64,000 nt of DNA from contig OZ220680.1 in the NCBI GenBank assembly GCA_965116345.1, forward strand, positions 4,270,187 through 4,334,186, read 5' to 3'. The first letter of the stretch is position 1; each line of letters opens with the position of its first letter. The translations under genes and the position numbers were made by a program. The notes below the pieces were generated by a model that saw only the letters and a list, made by a program, of their open reading frames with translations, was not told the DNA's origin and searched no databases. Positions 16,517 through 25,213 of this stretch are shown piece by piece. The stretch is from VXYL01 sp965116345 (GTDB lineage: Bacteria > Pseudomonadota > Gammaproteobacteria > Pseudomonadales > Azotimanducaceae).

Positions 16517-16940
16517 CAACACTGCCCATCTGGGCGAACAGACGCCGGGATCTGCGACCCGGACATGGCTTCCCCACCATGCAAATCATCGGGAAGAGTC
16601 CAGTGAGTGGGCCCCAGCACGACCCCAGCTGAATCAACGGGTGCAGTCGCTAGCGCGACCTTTCCAGCAACATCCCGGCTGACACGACCGGAGCGCGAAT
16701 CAGGCAGACCGCAGGGTATCCCAACGGAACGCCTCGACTCGCGACAGACGGCCGAACGATAGGGATGACGCACAACGCGTCGCAGACGTTCCACTGACCA
16801 AAGGAACAGCGCGAGAGCAGTGCCGGCGCCGTCCGCAAGGACGAAACAGGGTGCGAATAGGGCAAGCGGAATCCTTCGGCCGCGAGCCCGCTCAGCATCG
16901 ACCGATCGCAAGCATCGGTCGAATGCGAGGGTTTCTTACA
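16517..16940 (+). ncRNA. Putative structured ncRNA of the E1/E2 family (E1 copy)
   Basis: About 420 bp with no convincing plus-strand gene but several blocks shared with 43304-43770 in E2. These include CAGACGCCGGGATCTGC near the start, GCAGACGTTCCACTG in the middle, a GCAA-capped hairpin CGTCC-GCAA-GGACG, and a 3' hairpin CGACCGAT-CGCAAGC-ATCGGTCG followed by AATGCGAG. The region between carries imperfect repeats of CAGCA..CCCGGCTGA. A promoter precedes it in both elements. An antisense frame (16504-16911) exists and its similarity to the E2 antisense frame may just follow the RNA. Function unknown. Confidence 0.5.
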
Positions 16941-17022
16941 CATAATTCGACCGCTTGCCCCCGCCCGCCGCCGAGGTGTTGCCCGGCTGTTGATCCGATC
17001 ACGAGCGCTGGCCTCGCATCGT

Positions 17023-19041
17023 CTAGGCCCCCGCCAGTGCCGCCTCAGCCTCTTCGTTCCCTGCCACTACGCCACTCACGCTCTTGACAAGTCCGTCTCT
17101 GAGTTGCTCGGACCTCCTGAACAGCGACACTGCTTCCTCCACGCGGCGCGAATCGCCCTCACGTCGTTCCATCAGCACGCTTGGTATCGGCAACTCAAGC
17201 AGCGTACTCTCGTTGAACCTTGGGTGATGTCCACCTTCCTGCGATGCAGCAAGCACCCGTTGTACCGGTGCTGAGAGCAGAAATGGGACGATGAAGCCAA
17301 TCGGCTGATCGTCGGCCGAACGCAGCACGAAGAACTCGGTCGAGCAATACATCAGCACACCTTGACTCCACCCTGGCACCTCGCCATCCACGTACGCGAC
17401 TTGCCGCAAGTACGGCCTTAGACGCGAGATCAACACGCACTCCCGCTCCACAACCTTTTTTGTACTCCCGACCTCATGCCCCAGGACGGGCTCCTTGCGA
17501 CAACTGACGATGCCTTCTCGAGCATCCGAGGTGTCCAACACGAGCACCCTGACCCTCTCCGGCGTCGCGCGAGGTCCTGCCGTCACATGAAGGACCTCTA
17601 CAACGTCACCGAGGGGCACCCCTTTAGAGACGGCCAATGATCGACGTGGATCGTAACGCTCTGGCGCGAGCACGGTGTCCCAGCCCAGATTCGTCGTCCG
17701 TCGCTCACTGCAAAACGCAGACGCCCCTTTCGCCGTCCGCTTTCTGGACGCACCTACCGCATCGTGGAAGGCACTTACGATCTCGTCGAAGTCATGATCC
17801 ACGCAACTCCAGAGCGTGTCCGTTGGCAACGTCCCGTCACGGAGCAAATACCGTCCTTTCGAGTCTTTTCCGCTACGGTCGCTCACCGCGAAGAAGACGC
17901 GTTCGTTCCGATCCGGCCGTTCGCCTTTAGCTCGTCGCCGCGCGAGCAGCACGCTCGCCTTCTGATGCGTGTGTGGGAGAAAGGTGTTCCGACCTAAGCT
18001 CACGACCCCGAGAACCTGTACCTCTGACAGCAGCCATTTCCTGACGTCGCGGAATGCCGTTCCTGCGAACTTGTTGTGTGGCAATACGATCGCAAGCCTG
18101 CCGCCGGGCCGCAGCAATCGCACGCAACGCTCAATGAACAGGATGTCGCGCTCCGCTCGTTTTCGACCGCGGCTGACCTCATACCCGTCTAGAAGGTGCC
18201 TCTCCCTCACCTCGCCGGCGAAAGGCGGATTCGTCAATATCAGATCGAATCCGACGTGGCGCCGCCTCCGTCCGCGACAAACGTCCTCAATCGTTAGCGG
18301 GCTCTCCAACGGATCTCCATCGCCACCAGGCAAGGCAAGGAGACCGCCCATGTCCGGTTGAAGCAGGCTATTGAGGCGCAGGAAGTTCGCACTCCCGTCT
18401 CCGGCAACCAGCATCAGCGCCTTCGCGACCCGGATCGCCCGACTGTCGATGTCGAATCCCCAGATGTGATTGCGGCAATACCCCTGTGCCGCCGCGTCAG
18501 ACAGCGACTCATGCTGACGAACGTACCTCATCGCATGCAGCAGGAAGCCGCCCGATCCACACCCTGGGTCGCAGATCGACTCATGCCGCCCCGGCCGCAG
18601 CAAACGGACGCATAGTTCCACTACATGTCTTGGGGTGAAGTACTGTCCCTTCGCGCCCTTGGAGCTTCTAGACACCAAGTACTCGAAGAATCCGTCCAGC
18701 ACGTGCAGATCGTTCCCCAGCACGGAATGGCGAGCGAGTGCCTCAACACAGACCTGCAAATGAGCGGGGCTGAGCCGGGGGGTCGTTTCCGCGCCCAGGA
18801 TCCCCGGCCAAGCGCTCTCTGCCTCGCGGAGCAGACCGCAGATGCCTTCGTACGTCTCGTCCTCAGAAGCGCTAGCCTGAAATTTCGGCTGTCTCCCTGA
18901 ACGCTCATCCCACAGCTTGGCGACGACTAGCTTGAACACCTCTTCGAACTCGTCCTCTCCCGAGTTGGCGAGAACAAGCTCCTCCAGTCGCACGAACAAC
19001 GACTCCAAGTCACCTTGGCGGTTCCAATGCCGTCTTGCCAT
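17023..19041 (-). CDS. N6-adenine DNA methylase, type I/IIG-like
   Basis: 672 residues from the ATG at 19041; the frame extends further but without support. The order is a helical N-terminus, GQYFTPRHVVELC, the SAM loop CDPGCGSGGFLLHAM (about residue 160), and catalytic ILTNPPFAG (about residue 270). This is the HsdM/N6_Mtase signature. The C-terminal ~230 residues (SRLRPYLRQVAYV, then HHPRFNESTLLELPIP) resemble a target-recognition half-subunit like HsdS, so specificity may be built in. It is divergently transcribed from the controller, endonuclease and FRG genes, together forming a restriction-modification cluster. Confidence 0.85.
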   Translation of the reverse strand: MARRHWNRQGDLESLFVRLEELVLANSGEDEFEEVFKLVVAKLWDERSGRQPKFQASASEDETYEGICGLLREAESAWPGILGAETTPRLSPAHLQVCVEALARHSVLGNDLHVLDGFFEYLVSRSSKGAKGQYFTPRHVVELCVRLLRPGRHESICDPGCGSGGFLLHAMRYVRQHESLSDAAAQGYCRNHIWGFDIDSRAIRVAKALMLVAGDGSANFLRLNSLLQPDMGGLLALPGGDGDPLESPLTIEDVCRGRRRRHVGFDLILTNPPFAGEVRERHLLDGYEVSRGRKRAERDILFIERCVRLLRPGGRLAIVLPHNKFAGTAFRDVRKWLLSEVQVLGVVSLGRNTFLPHTHQKASVLLARRRAKGERPDRNERVFFAVSDRSGKDSKGRYLLRDGTLPTDTLWSCVDHDFDEIVSAFHDAVGASRKRTAKGASAFCSERRTTNLGWDTVLAPERYDPRRSLAVSKGVPLGDVVEVLHVTAGPRATPERVRVLVLDTSDAREGIVSCRKEPVLGHEVGSTKKVVERECVLISRLRPYLRQVAYVDGEVPGWSQGVLMYCSTEFFVLRSADDQPIGFIVPFLLSAPVQRVLAASQEGGHHPRFNESTLLELPIPSVLMERREGDSRRVEEAVSLFRRSEQLRDGLVKSVSGVVAGNEEAEAALAGA

Positions 19042-19205
19042 GCGTCTTCCCAAAACTGCGCTAATTGTTGCCAGCGTACAAGTGCAGCCGAGCCCGGTCA
19101 AGACGACGGTCTCGATTGGCGCAAATATACGCTTTTGGAATATATGTGCTGGAGTGCGACTCTGCCCCTGATCGGATTTCGCCGGCCCGCGACAACGGAG
19201 GCACT
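19042..19205. promoter_or_regulatory. Divergent control region of the E1 restriction-modification genes
   Basis: 164 bp between the methylase start and the XRE gene. It is AT-richer than its surroundings, with two AAATATA/AATATAT tracts around 19122-19143, suitable as overlapping promoters or operator half-sites for the XRE controller. GGAGG lies four bases before the ATG at 19206. Confidence 0.5.
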
Positions 19206-19487
19206 ATGCAGGCAGCGCATGATCCTCGCTACCTTGAGTTCGTTGCCAGGTTGCGGCAGGCGAGAAAGGACAGGGGGGTCACACAAACGCGATTGGCGGA
19301 CTTGCTCGGCAAGCCCCAGCCCTACGTGTCCAAGGTCGAGACCTGCGAACGTCGGATCGATGTGATCGAGGCTGCCGAGTGGTGCATTTGTCTGGACACC
19401 TGCATCGATGACGTGCTCCCGGGCAACCTAAGGTCAGCGCTGGCGTCGTACTCGAAAACGACATCGGACGGCACAGGCGCCGCTTGA
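19206..19487 (+). CDS. XRE-family controller protein
   Basis: 93 residues, ATG with GGAGG four bases upstream; I prefer it to longer frames. The HTH spans RLRQARKDRGVTQTRLADLLGKPQPYVSKVETCERRID, a clear Cro/CI-type fold. Position between methylase and endonuclease genes, with overlap into the endonuclease start, is typical of restriction-modification C proteins that delay endonuclease expression after entry into a new host. Confidence 0.85.
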   Translation: MQAAHDPRYLEFVARLRQARKDRGVTQTRLADLLGKPQPYVSKVETCERRIDVIEAAEWCICLDTCIDDVLPGNLRSALASYSKTTSDGTGAA

Positions 19488-20239
19488 CTTCGGACTCCCA
19501 GATGACGAGCGAGCGGTTGCTCGAGCTCCGCCATGCGGTCCGACCGCTCATCGACGTCCAGTTCGATAGCCTCTTGTTGCCAACAGTGGCGCTTGCTGAC
19601 ATCGAACCCTCCCAAGTGGGGACCATCGTTGGCACGCTTATGGACGCCCTGATCCCGCATCTCGGTGGCGTCGCCAAGGTCGGCCTCACCAAGCACGAGG
19701 GTTTGCTTGGTGACCGGGAGGGCTATCCGGATTACCGCCACGATGATCTGGGACTACGAGTGGAGCTCAAACTCATCTTCGTCGACAACCCCGGCATTCT
19801 CATGAAGAAGCCGCCCACTCCACGCGAGCCGTCCGCGAGGCTCACCCAGAAGGTCACCGTGAAGAATGTTGAGCCCTCGACGGACGCGATGCTGGTGATT
19901 GCTTACCAGCTCCAACAAGCTACGGCTCGAGCTGACTCCGTCACGCCAACAATCATCGACCTCGAGGTCTTCTCGATGATTGAGTTGGTCGAGGCACGCG
20001 ACAAGCGGCTCATTGACTCCGGTGGCCGATGGTTCGGCAACTACGAGACTCCCTGCATCCCAAGCAAGATCGGCAAGCAGAAGCAGAGGGAGGGTCGAAG
20101 CCTCGACACCACCACATACGGGCGCAAGGCGGACGAAGGAAGAGATTTCAATGAGGACACGAACTTCGGCAAGCTCAAGAGGATTCCACATCCTGGCCTT
20201 GCCGCGTTCCTGAAGCGCCACGCTGGCACCGATCAATGA
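19484..20239 (+). CDS. Putative restriction endonuclease
   Basis: 251 residues from TTG at 19484 (overlapping the controller stop), or 245 from ATG at 19502. A segment YPDYRHDDLGLRVELKLIFVDN fits the PD...(E)xK core of PD-(D/E)XK nucleases, with ELK as the metal/catalytic strand. No helicase or methylase motif is present. It sits between the controller and FRG genes with a four-base overlap on the downstream side. I infer the cognate endonuclease of the divergent methylase; recognition sequence unknown. Confidence 0.65.
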   Translation: MTSDSQMTSERLLELRHAVRPLIDVQFDSLLLPTVALADIEPSQVGTIVGTLMDALIPHLGGVAKVGLTKHEGLLGDREGYPDYRHDDLGLRVELKLIFVDNPGILMKKPPTPREPSARLTQKVTVKNVEPSTDAMLVIAYQLQQATARADSVTPTIIDLEVFSMIELVEARDKRLIDSGGRWFGNYETPCIPSKIGKQKQREGRSLDTTTYGRKADEGRDFNEDTNFGKLKRIPHPGLAAFLKRHAGTDQ

Positions 20240-21834
20240 CGGGCGGAAACGACACGCCTGCAGCACCTGCGTTTGGACAGTCTGGCCGCAGTTCGGCAAG
20301 CGTCGTTGATGACGTCGTTGCCGCGGGGCGGGCCATGACCCGCCCCGTGTACCGAGGTCAAGCATGCAGTTCCTGGGCGCTCCGGTCGGGTGCAATACGT
20401 CGGATCTGCAAGACCTATGGCGATGACGTGCTCACCGATCTCGACGAATTGAGACACCTTCACTCGGAGTACCATCGAGACCGTCTCCTTGGCCCGCTTC
20501 CCAGGATGGCTGCTACGGCCACTAGCAGTCTGCCCGGAACTGACCTACAACGTTTGGCGCTGCTCCAGCATCTTGGCGCTGCGACAGGTCTCATCGACTT
20601 TACCGAGGATCCACTGGTCGCGTTGTGGTTCGCTTGTCGAGAGGAATCTCAATCTGACGGCAAGATTTTCGTCGTCGACATCGCGAGTCAGTCGTTTCTC
20701 GACTTGAATGCGAATGAACACTACGGTGCCGAGTCCTTGTTCTCCCTGACCGAACACCAGGCGTCATACTGGCACCCGAACTTGGACGGGCTCTCAATGA
20801 CTCGCGTCATCGCACAACGTAGCGTGTTCGTGCTCGGCACGCCGTTGATTCCCGAAGGTCTTTGGGTCGAAGTCGAGGTTCCGAGTTTCGCCAAGTATGA
20901 TCTCCTCTCTCACCTCGGCGATCTGGGCAAGTCCGATGCGACCCTCTTCAGAGATGTATTCGGACATGCCACCAGCAACAACTGTTCGCGCGAGATTTCG
21001 CCACCCCTTCGCCCCAGAGCCAAAGCGACCAATCTCAAGCGCGACGGTCGCCGCGCCATGATTGACCGGCGTTTTGACGACGCCATACGAACGTACACTG
21101 GATACGTTGAACTACACCCCGACGTGGCCGAGCCGTACTTGCTCAGAGCGAATGCTCTTGCTGCCAAAGGCCGGTTCAGTGAGGCGATTCGAGACTACGA
21201 TGACGGCTTACAGCGGATCCACAATTTGACGCCAGAGGGCCTTATCGACCCTACTCTCCGCTCCCTACATCTTTCGAGCACCTACTACAATCGGGCGAAC
21301 TCGAAGGCCGCACTGAACGAACACGCCGAAGCAATCGAGGACTACAAGCTGGCAAGGAATTCCTCACCTGCCCGATTGATGGGTGTCGGCGACATCCTTT
21401 ACAACCAGGGTAACTCCTACTTCGATCTGGGCATGTTCCGAGAAGCCGCAGACGCCTACAGGGAGGCCGAGGAGAATGGCGCCACTAAGGACGCCACGGC
21501 GCTGGCATACGGGAACTGCATGCTCGCACTCGGTGGGCTCGCAGACGCCGAGGCCGCCTATAGGCGCGTTTCTGGAGCGTCCTCCGGACTAAACCTACGG
21601 AGCTTGACCGAAATACGGGAAGCGGCGGGAGAGTCTCATTTCGAACCCGAGTGGCGGGGGGGCATGCTATGCCTCGATCTCGATGTCGCGGCCGACCGTG
21701 GGGCCTTAGGTCAGCGATCTGTCGTTCTGCAACGCCCGCACGCGAACACGGGCAACCGCGGCATCGCCGGCGAGCCCGGCGGCCAGGGATATCCTGGGAA
21801 ACAACCGATCATAGTCGCCTTTGGAACCGCGTGA
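20236..21834 (+). CDS. FRG-domain protein with TPR repeats
   Basis: 532 residues, ATG overlapping the endonuclease stop (ATGA). The N-terminal ~200 residues show the FRG pattern: PVYRGQACSSWALRSGAIRR, HLHSEYHRDRL, LQHLGAATGLIDFTEDPLVALWFA. FRG proteins are repeatedly found in phage-defence islands. The middle and C-terminal part has tetratricopeptide-like repeats (RRFDDAIRTYTGYVELHPD, GRFSEAIRDYDDGL, GMFREAADAYREAEENG). Tight coupling to restriction genes suggests a sensor or effector addition. The 220 bp from its stop to the E1 right end contain no gene. Confidence 0.8.
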   Translation: MTGGNDTPAAPAFGQSGRSSASVVDDVVAAGRAMTRPVYRGQACSSWALRSGAIRRICKTYGDDVLTDLDELRHLHSEYHRDRLLGPLPRMAATATSSLPGTDLQRLALLQHLGAATGLIDFTEDPLVALWFACREESQSDGKIFVVDIASQSFLDLNANEHYGAESLFSLTEHQASYWHPNLDGLSMTRVIAQRSVFVLGTPLIPEGLWVEVEVPSFAKYDLLSHLGDLGKSDATLFRDVFGHATSNNCSREISPPLRPRAKATNLKRDGRRAMIDRRFDDAIRTYTGYVELHPDVAEPYLLRANALAAKGRFSEAIRDYDDGLQRIHNLTPEGLIDPTLRSLHLSSTYYNRANSKAALNEHAEAIEDYKLARNSSPARLMGVGDILYNQGNSYFDLGMFREAADAYREAEENGATKDATALAYGNCMLALGGLADAEAAYRRVSGASSGLNLRSLTEIREAAGESHFEPEWRGGMLCLDLDVAADRGALGQRSVVLQRPHANTGNRGIAGEPGGQGYPGKQPIIVAFGTA

Positions 21835-22058
21835 TCACCGACCGGTGCGGGCCCGCATGCCTTTCGTGTTCTCGCATCAGGCACCGACGCCTGAACCCGT
21901 GTCACTCATGTGGAGGACTCCATCACCGCTATACCTCCGTTCCAGCGTTCCCCGTTCTGCGTTCCGGATTCCGGGACTCCGAGAGGCTGCCTCGAAGTCG
22001 CGACGCCAAAGGAGTCGCTCAAGGAGTAGCCGCGGTTGCCAACAGCGAACAAATATAG

Positions 22059-22313
22059 TTAAATCAGCAAGTTGATGCCAGTCTGTCGGTGACGCGGGGG
22101 GAGCGCGACGAGCTGTCCGCTGACCGAGATACCTTCGGTGATCTCGATGTTGAAGCCGGCACCCTTCCGATGCGGGAAGGCGGCGCCGACGCGCGTGTAG
22201 CTCGTCTTCTCCTCGCCGTCGTTGCCCTGGTAGTTCTCGGTGACGAAAACGCCCAGGTACTTCGGCATGGCCGGAGCCTGTTCGGACTTGTTGCTGGTCC
22301 TTCGTGTTGCCAT
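22059..22313 (-). pseudogene. Small plasmid-type protein gene cut by E1 (5' part)
   Basis: 84 codons from ATG 22313, with GAGGAGA just upstream. The product, VGAAFPHRKGAGFNIEITEGISVSGQLVALPP, matches a widespread family of short proteins on conjugative plasmids and ICEs (pattern IGxAFxHxxGxGFxIxLxxxPVxGxLVLxxP) of unknown function. The natural C-terminus was displaced to 5278-5312. The present tail HRQTGINLLI is encoded by E1, so a near-normal protein may still be made. Confidence 0.8.
22091..22099. repeat. E1 right attachment core
   Basis: GACGCGGGG, identical to 5304-5312. The element-side AGTTGAT motif starts 29 bp before the end of the core, the same distance as in E2. Confidence 0.8.
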
Positions 22314-22554
22314 TGGTCTCTCCTCAAGCAGTTGACGAAAAGACCCGTCGTTGCCAACCTCCCCTTCGGGACGGTTAAGCCCCTCCGGGTCGGTTTGACG
22401 TGTGCTCACACGCCCCGTTTCCGCGGCGACGTCCGCATGGGCGGACAAGTAAGCGGGGTCGTTGTAGCGCCCTCCCCAGGGGCCGTCAAGCGCCGCGTGT
22501 TGAGCGTTTGCTAAGCGGAAAGCGCCACGAAAACGCGCGGCGCGGCACGCGGTT

Positions 22555-22971
22555 TCAGGAGGTCTCGAAACTTTTTTCGAGCTGTCCGGCGGCCCACAGC
22601 GCGGCGCGGGCGAGCACCTCGGCGTGGCACGGCCGCCTCGGCCAGCACCAGCACGCCAGAGGCTTGTGCGCGAGCGCGGCGAGATCCTCCAGCGGCATCT
22701 CGCCGGACCGGATGCGCCGCCAGAGATCCTGCCGGTAGAGTTCGACGACCTGCTCGCGGTCGCCGTACCTTCTGCCGATCGGGTACGGATTGCCGTACTT
22801 CGTGGCGCGGTCCACCCGGACGATGCCCTGGGCCAGCAATGCGTCCGGGCTGGTGTCGCCGGGGATGTGGCGCAGGTTGAGGATCTTCGCCCCGCCGGCA
22901 TGGAGGTGGAACAGGGCGTGGGCGTCGCTGGCGGACAGGCGGTCCGGCTTGCGGCGGGCGGTACTGGACAT
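22555..22971 (-). CDS. DUF4326 family protein
   Basis: 138 residues, start ATG at 22971. The motif series IVRVDRATKYGNPYPIG, REQVVELYRQDLW, LACWCWPRRPCHAEVLARAALW is diagnostic of DUF4326, common in phages and conjugative elements, function unknown. The Cys-x-Cys...Cys-His cluster may bind metal. Backbone minus-strand run. Confidence 0.85.
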   Translation of the reverse strand: MSSTARRKPDRLSASDAHALFHLHAGGAKILNLRHIPGDTSPDALLAQGIVRVDRATKYGNPYPIGRRYGDREQVVELYRQDLWRRIRSGEMPLEDLAALAHKPLACWCWPRRPCHAEVLARAALWAAGQLEKSFETS

Positions 22972-23025
22972 GATCGGTCTCCGGCTGTCGATTTCCGAAT
23001 CTCGGGGCCGCGCCGGGGAGCGGCC

Positions 23026-23105
23026 GGTCAAGGCCGCCGCCGGGGGTTGCCGGCGGATTCGGTTGGGCGAACGGTGCGGGCGGCGCCCGGAGGGTCGCCT
23101 TGACG
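23026..23105. repeat. GGTCAAGG/CCTTGACG intergenic inverted repeat
   Basis: One of a family of dispersed units lying upstream of backbone minus-strand genes. Arms are at 23026-23033 and 23098-23105, followed on the right by CAGGCTCGAAGGAATCGACG. TTGACG with a CAGGCT box 16 bp later gives a promoter-like layout on the plus strand. Confidence 0.5.
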
Positions 23106-23161
23106 GGCCGCGGGCGCGGGCCAGGCTCGAAGGAATCGACGCCGCGAGCGGCGTTGCCGGA

Positions 23162-23452
23162 TCAGGCCGCTCCCGTGGTCGACGCCCCGGCGGGGACGGT
23201 GGCCGGTCGCAGGCAGGGCGCGAGGCGATCGACGACGTGGTTCAGCCGCTCGCGGTCTTCGATGCCGGCGGCGGCGCGCGACACGTCGGCGGCGACCGGG
23301 AAGTCGATCCGGTGGCCGAGCACGTAGTGCATCAGCGTCCGGCAGTTCCGGCAGGCGCGCCGGTTGTCGCGGCGGTCGAACAGCTCGGCGCAGCGGTGCT
23401 CCGTGCCGTCGCGCGTGAACGAGACGTCGGGATTGGGGATGGCGTTGTCCAT
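23162..23452 (-). CDS. Small Cys-containing protein, unknown
   Basis: 96 residues from ATG 23452, with GAGGAGGT upstream; the longer frame runs into the repeat unit at 23521. A C-x10-C-x2-C arrangement (CAELFDRRDNRRACRNCRTL) hints at a zinc site. Flanked on the right by a GGTCAAGG/CCTTGACG unit (23521-23563). No family recognised. Confidence 0.5.
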   Translation of the reverse strand: MDNAIPNPDVSFTRDGTEHRCAELFDRRDNRRACRNCRTLMHYVLGHRIDFPVAADVSRAAAGIEDRERLNHVVDRLAPCLRPATVPAGASTTGAA

Positions 23453-23635
23453 TTGGTGACCTCCTCTGTGGTCCGTTGATTGATTCCCACGGAGAAACCC
23501 TGTCCGCGGGGGAAGCCGCGGGTCAAGGCTGCCGAAGGCACCCGCCAGGGCCTGGCCTTGACGCGCGGCGCCGCGGACTACGCTTAGGGGAATCGGCAAC
23601 GGGCCGGTCGGGCTTCGTGGCGCGGGATGGCCCGG

Positions 23636-24193
23636 TCAGGGGATGCGAACCGGAGCGACCGGCCGGCGGGGATGCCGCTTGAGGCGCCAGAGCACCACGG
23701 ACCAGCGCGCGGGATCGGCGTCCAGCACCCGGTGCTGGTGCTTGCAGTCGAAGTCGAGGACCTCGCCGCCGGAGAGTCGCAGCGAGACGGGATCGTCGGG
23801 GCGGCCGTTGGCGGAGTCGCGCGCGCGGTCGAGCTCGAAGGTGCAGGGACCGAGGTTGACGAGCGCGGCGCGGGCGTGCGCGTAGGACGCGTCGCGGTGC
23901 CAGGCGATGCCCGTGCTGCCGTGCACGGCGAGCCCGACCTGGGGAACGGTGTCCGGGTCGATGCGGCGCCAGACCGCGACGAGCCAGGGCCAGAGGCGGT
24001 GCGAGGCGAGTCCGGGGCGCCACGGCTGCGTGGGTCCGAGCGGCGCCTCGACCTGGAGCCAGGCGCGCTGCCGGCCCCTGGCGTAGTTCGAGACGTCGGG
24101 CGCGAGATGCGGCGCGACGTGGCGGTCGAGGTGGTCGACGACGGTGCGGACGGTGTCCGGGTCGATGCGCTGCGCGCGGCGGATGGGGTTCAT
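23636..24193 (-). CDS. 2OG-Fe(II) oxygenase-like protein
   Basis: 185 residues, ATG start with GGAGGAG upstream. The C-terminal half shows an Fe(II)/2-oxoglutarate dioxygenase pattern: HRDAS (H-x-D), then a strand series ending in KHQHRVLDADPARWSVVLWRLK with the distal His and the Arg that binds 2OG. AlkB-like or prolyl-hydroxylase-like substrates are possible. In a mobile element, nucleic-acid demethylation or base modification is a reasonable guess, but no nucleotide-binding lid is evident. Confidence 0.65.
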   Translation of the reverse strand: MNPIRRAQRIDPDTVRTVVDHLDRHVAPHLAPDVSNYARGRQRAWLQVEAPLGPTQPWRPGLASHRLWPWLVAVWRRIDPDTVPQVGLAVHGSTGIAWHRDASYAHARAALVNLGPCTFELDRARDSANGRPDDPVSLRLSGGEVLDFDCKHQHRVLDADPARWSVVLWRLKRHPRRPVAPVRIP

Positions 24194-24382
24194 GGCGTGT
24201 CTCCTCCCGAGGATGGCGGTGTTCGCCGCCCCGGGCGACGGCGCGTTCCGGTCGGCGCGCAGGGCCGCCGTCAGGCGCCGGCCGCAAGGCCGGTTGCCTT
24301 GCGCGACGCCGGACGGGCCGTCAGGGTGGCCGGGGAACGCCCGCCCCGAGCGCCCGATACGGAGGTGTGCGCTGCGGGCGCG

Positions 24383-25207
24383 TCAAAGGCGGTGCGGACG
24401 GGAGGACGCGGCGAGCACGTCGGCCCAGTCGGCGCGGTGGCGTGACGGCAGGTCGATGCGCACTTCGATGCCGGCGTCCCGCGCGCGGCGCTCGAGCTGC
24501 TCGGCGGCCAGCAGTCCGGGGCCGTCGAAGTCGGCGGCCACGGCGAGCCACGCGAGGCCCTCGGGAAGCGGGGCGTGCTTCATGCCGGCGGCCGATAGGG
24601 CCGCCCAGGTGGGCGTGCCGGTGAGCGCCGCGTAGGCGAGCGCGGTTTCGATGCCCTCGGCGACGGCGAGGACGCCGCCGTCCATGGCGGCGAGGCGCAC
24701 CGCCGCGCCGCGCACGGGTCCGTAGGTGCGGCGGTCGCGGCCGGGCAGCGTCGTGGCGTGCAGGCCGCGCAGGCGGCGGCCGAGCGACACCCGGGCCAGC
24801 ATCCGGCGGCGCCGGCGGTCCCAGCGCAGTTCGGGCGGCCAAGGCGGCGCGAGGCCCCGGGCGCGCAGGTAGCGGTCGGCGGGCGTGGCGGCGATGGGCG
24901 CGGCGCGGTTCCAGACCCCGGCGATCCAGCGCGGCGGCGAACGGTCGTCCGCGGGTCGCGGCGGGAGGCCGGGAGACGGGGAACGCTCGCGCACGAGGAT
25001 CCCCGCGGCGAGCAGCCCGTCGCGGACGTCGACGGGATCGCAGCCGGCGTGGCAGTGCCAGACCGGCGCCCGGTCGCCCTGGCGGATCGCCAGCGTCTCC
25101 GGGGAGCTTTTGTGGACCGGGCACGGCAGGCGCAGTTCGGCGCCGCGAACCACGGCCCCGGCGGCGCGGGCTGCGCGCTCGTCGAGGGCGTAGGGGGAAT
25201 CGCGCAC
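24383..25207 (-). CDS. Zinc-finger/toprim primase-like protein
   Basis: 274 residues, GTG start six bases after the upstream gene's stop. The N-terminus has a CHC2-like zinc finger, CPVHKSS...WHCHAGCDPVDV. The centre carries the toprim-type LAVAEGIETALAYAALTG, with acidic AADFDGPG further on. This is the P4-type plasmid/phage primase accessory architecture, lacking a helicase domain. It would act in primer synthesis during replication or after conjugative entry. Runs in one operon with the SLOG gene. Confidence 0.8.
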   Translation of the reverse strand: MRDSPYALDERAARAAGAVVRGAELRLPCPVHKSSPETLAIRQGDRAPVWHCHAGCDPVDVRDGLLAAGILVRERSPSPGLPPRPADDRSPPRWIAGVWNRAAPIAATPADRYLRARGLAPPWPPELRWDRRRRRMLARVSLGRRLRGLHATTLPGRDRRTYGPVRGAAVRLAAMDGGVLAVAEGIETALAYAALTGTPTWAALSAAGMKHAPLPEGLAWLAVAADFDGPGLLAAEQLERRARDAGIEVRIDLPSRHRADWADVLAASSRPHRL

Positions 25208-25213
25208 GGCGGC

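Larger units (their letters stand above)
5304..22099. mobile_element. Integrative element E1 (16.8 kb)
   Basis: Bounded by a 9-bp direct repeat GACGCGGGG (5304-5312 and 22091-22099) that lies in the coding sequence of a small backbone gene. The integrase gene is at the left end, reading inward. The left core ends 59 bp before a TTGATAAACAT motif and the right core ends 29 bp after the start of AGTTGAT; both distances are identical in E2. Modules in order: integrase, variable region A (HEPN-like, ankyrin, others), Cys-rich protein, HTH protein, recombinase (split by a RIT element), coiled-coil protein, hairpin, non-coding unit, variable region B (restriction-modification plus FRG protein). Confidence 0.85.

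Noticed and set aside
16504..16911. Antisense frame sharing a FVLADGAGT segment with 43336-43743
   Set aside because: The shared peptide is the translation of the conserved GCAA hairpin, and promoters lie on the other strand. A conserved small protein cannot be fully excluded.
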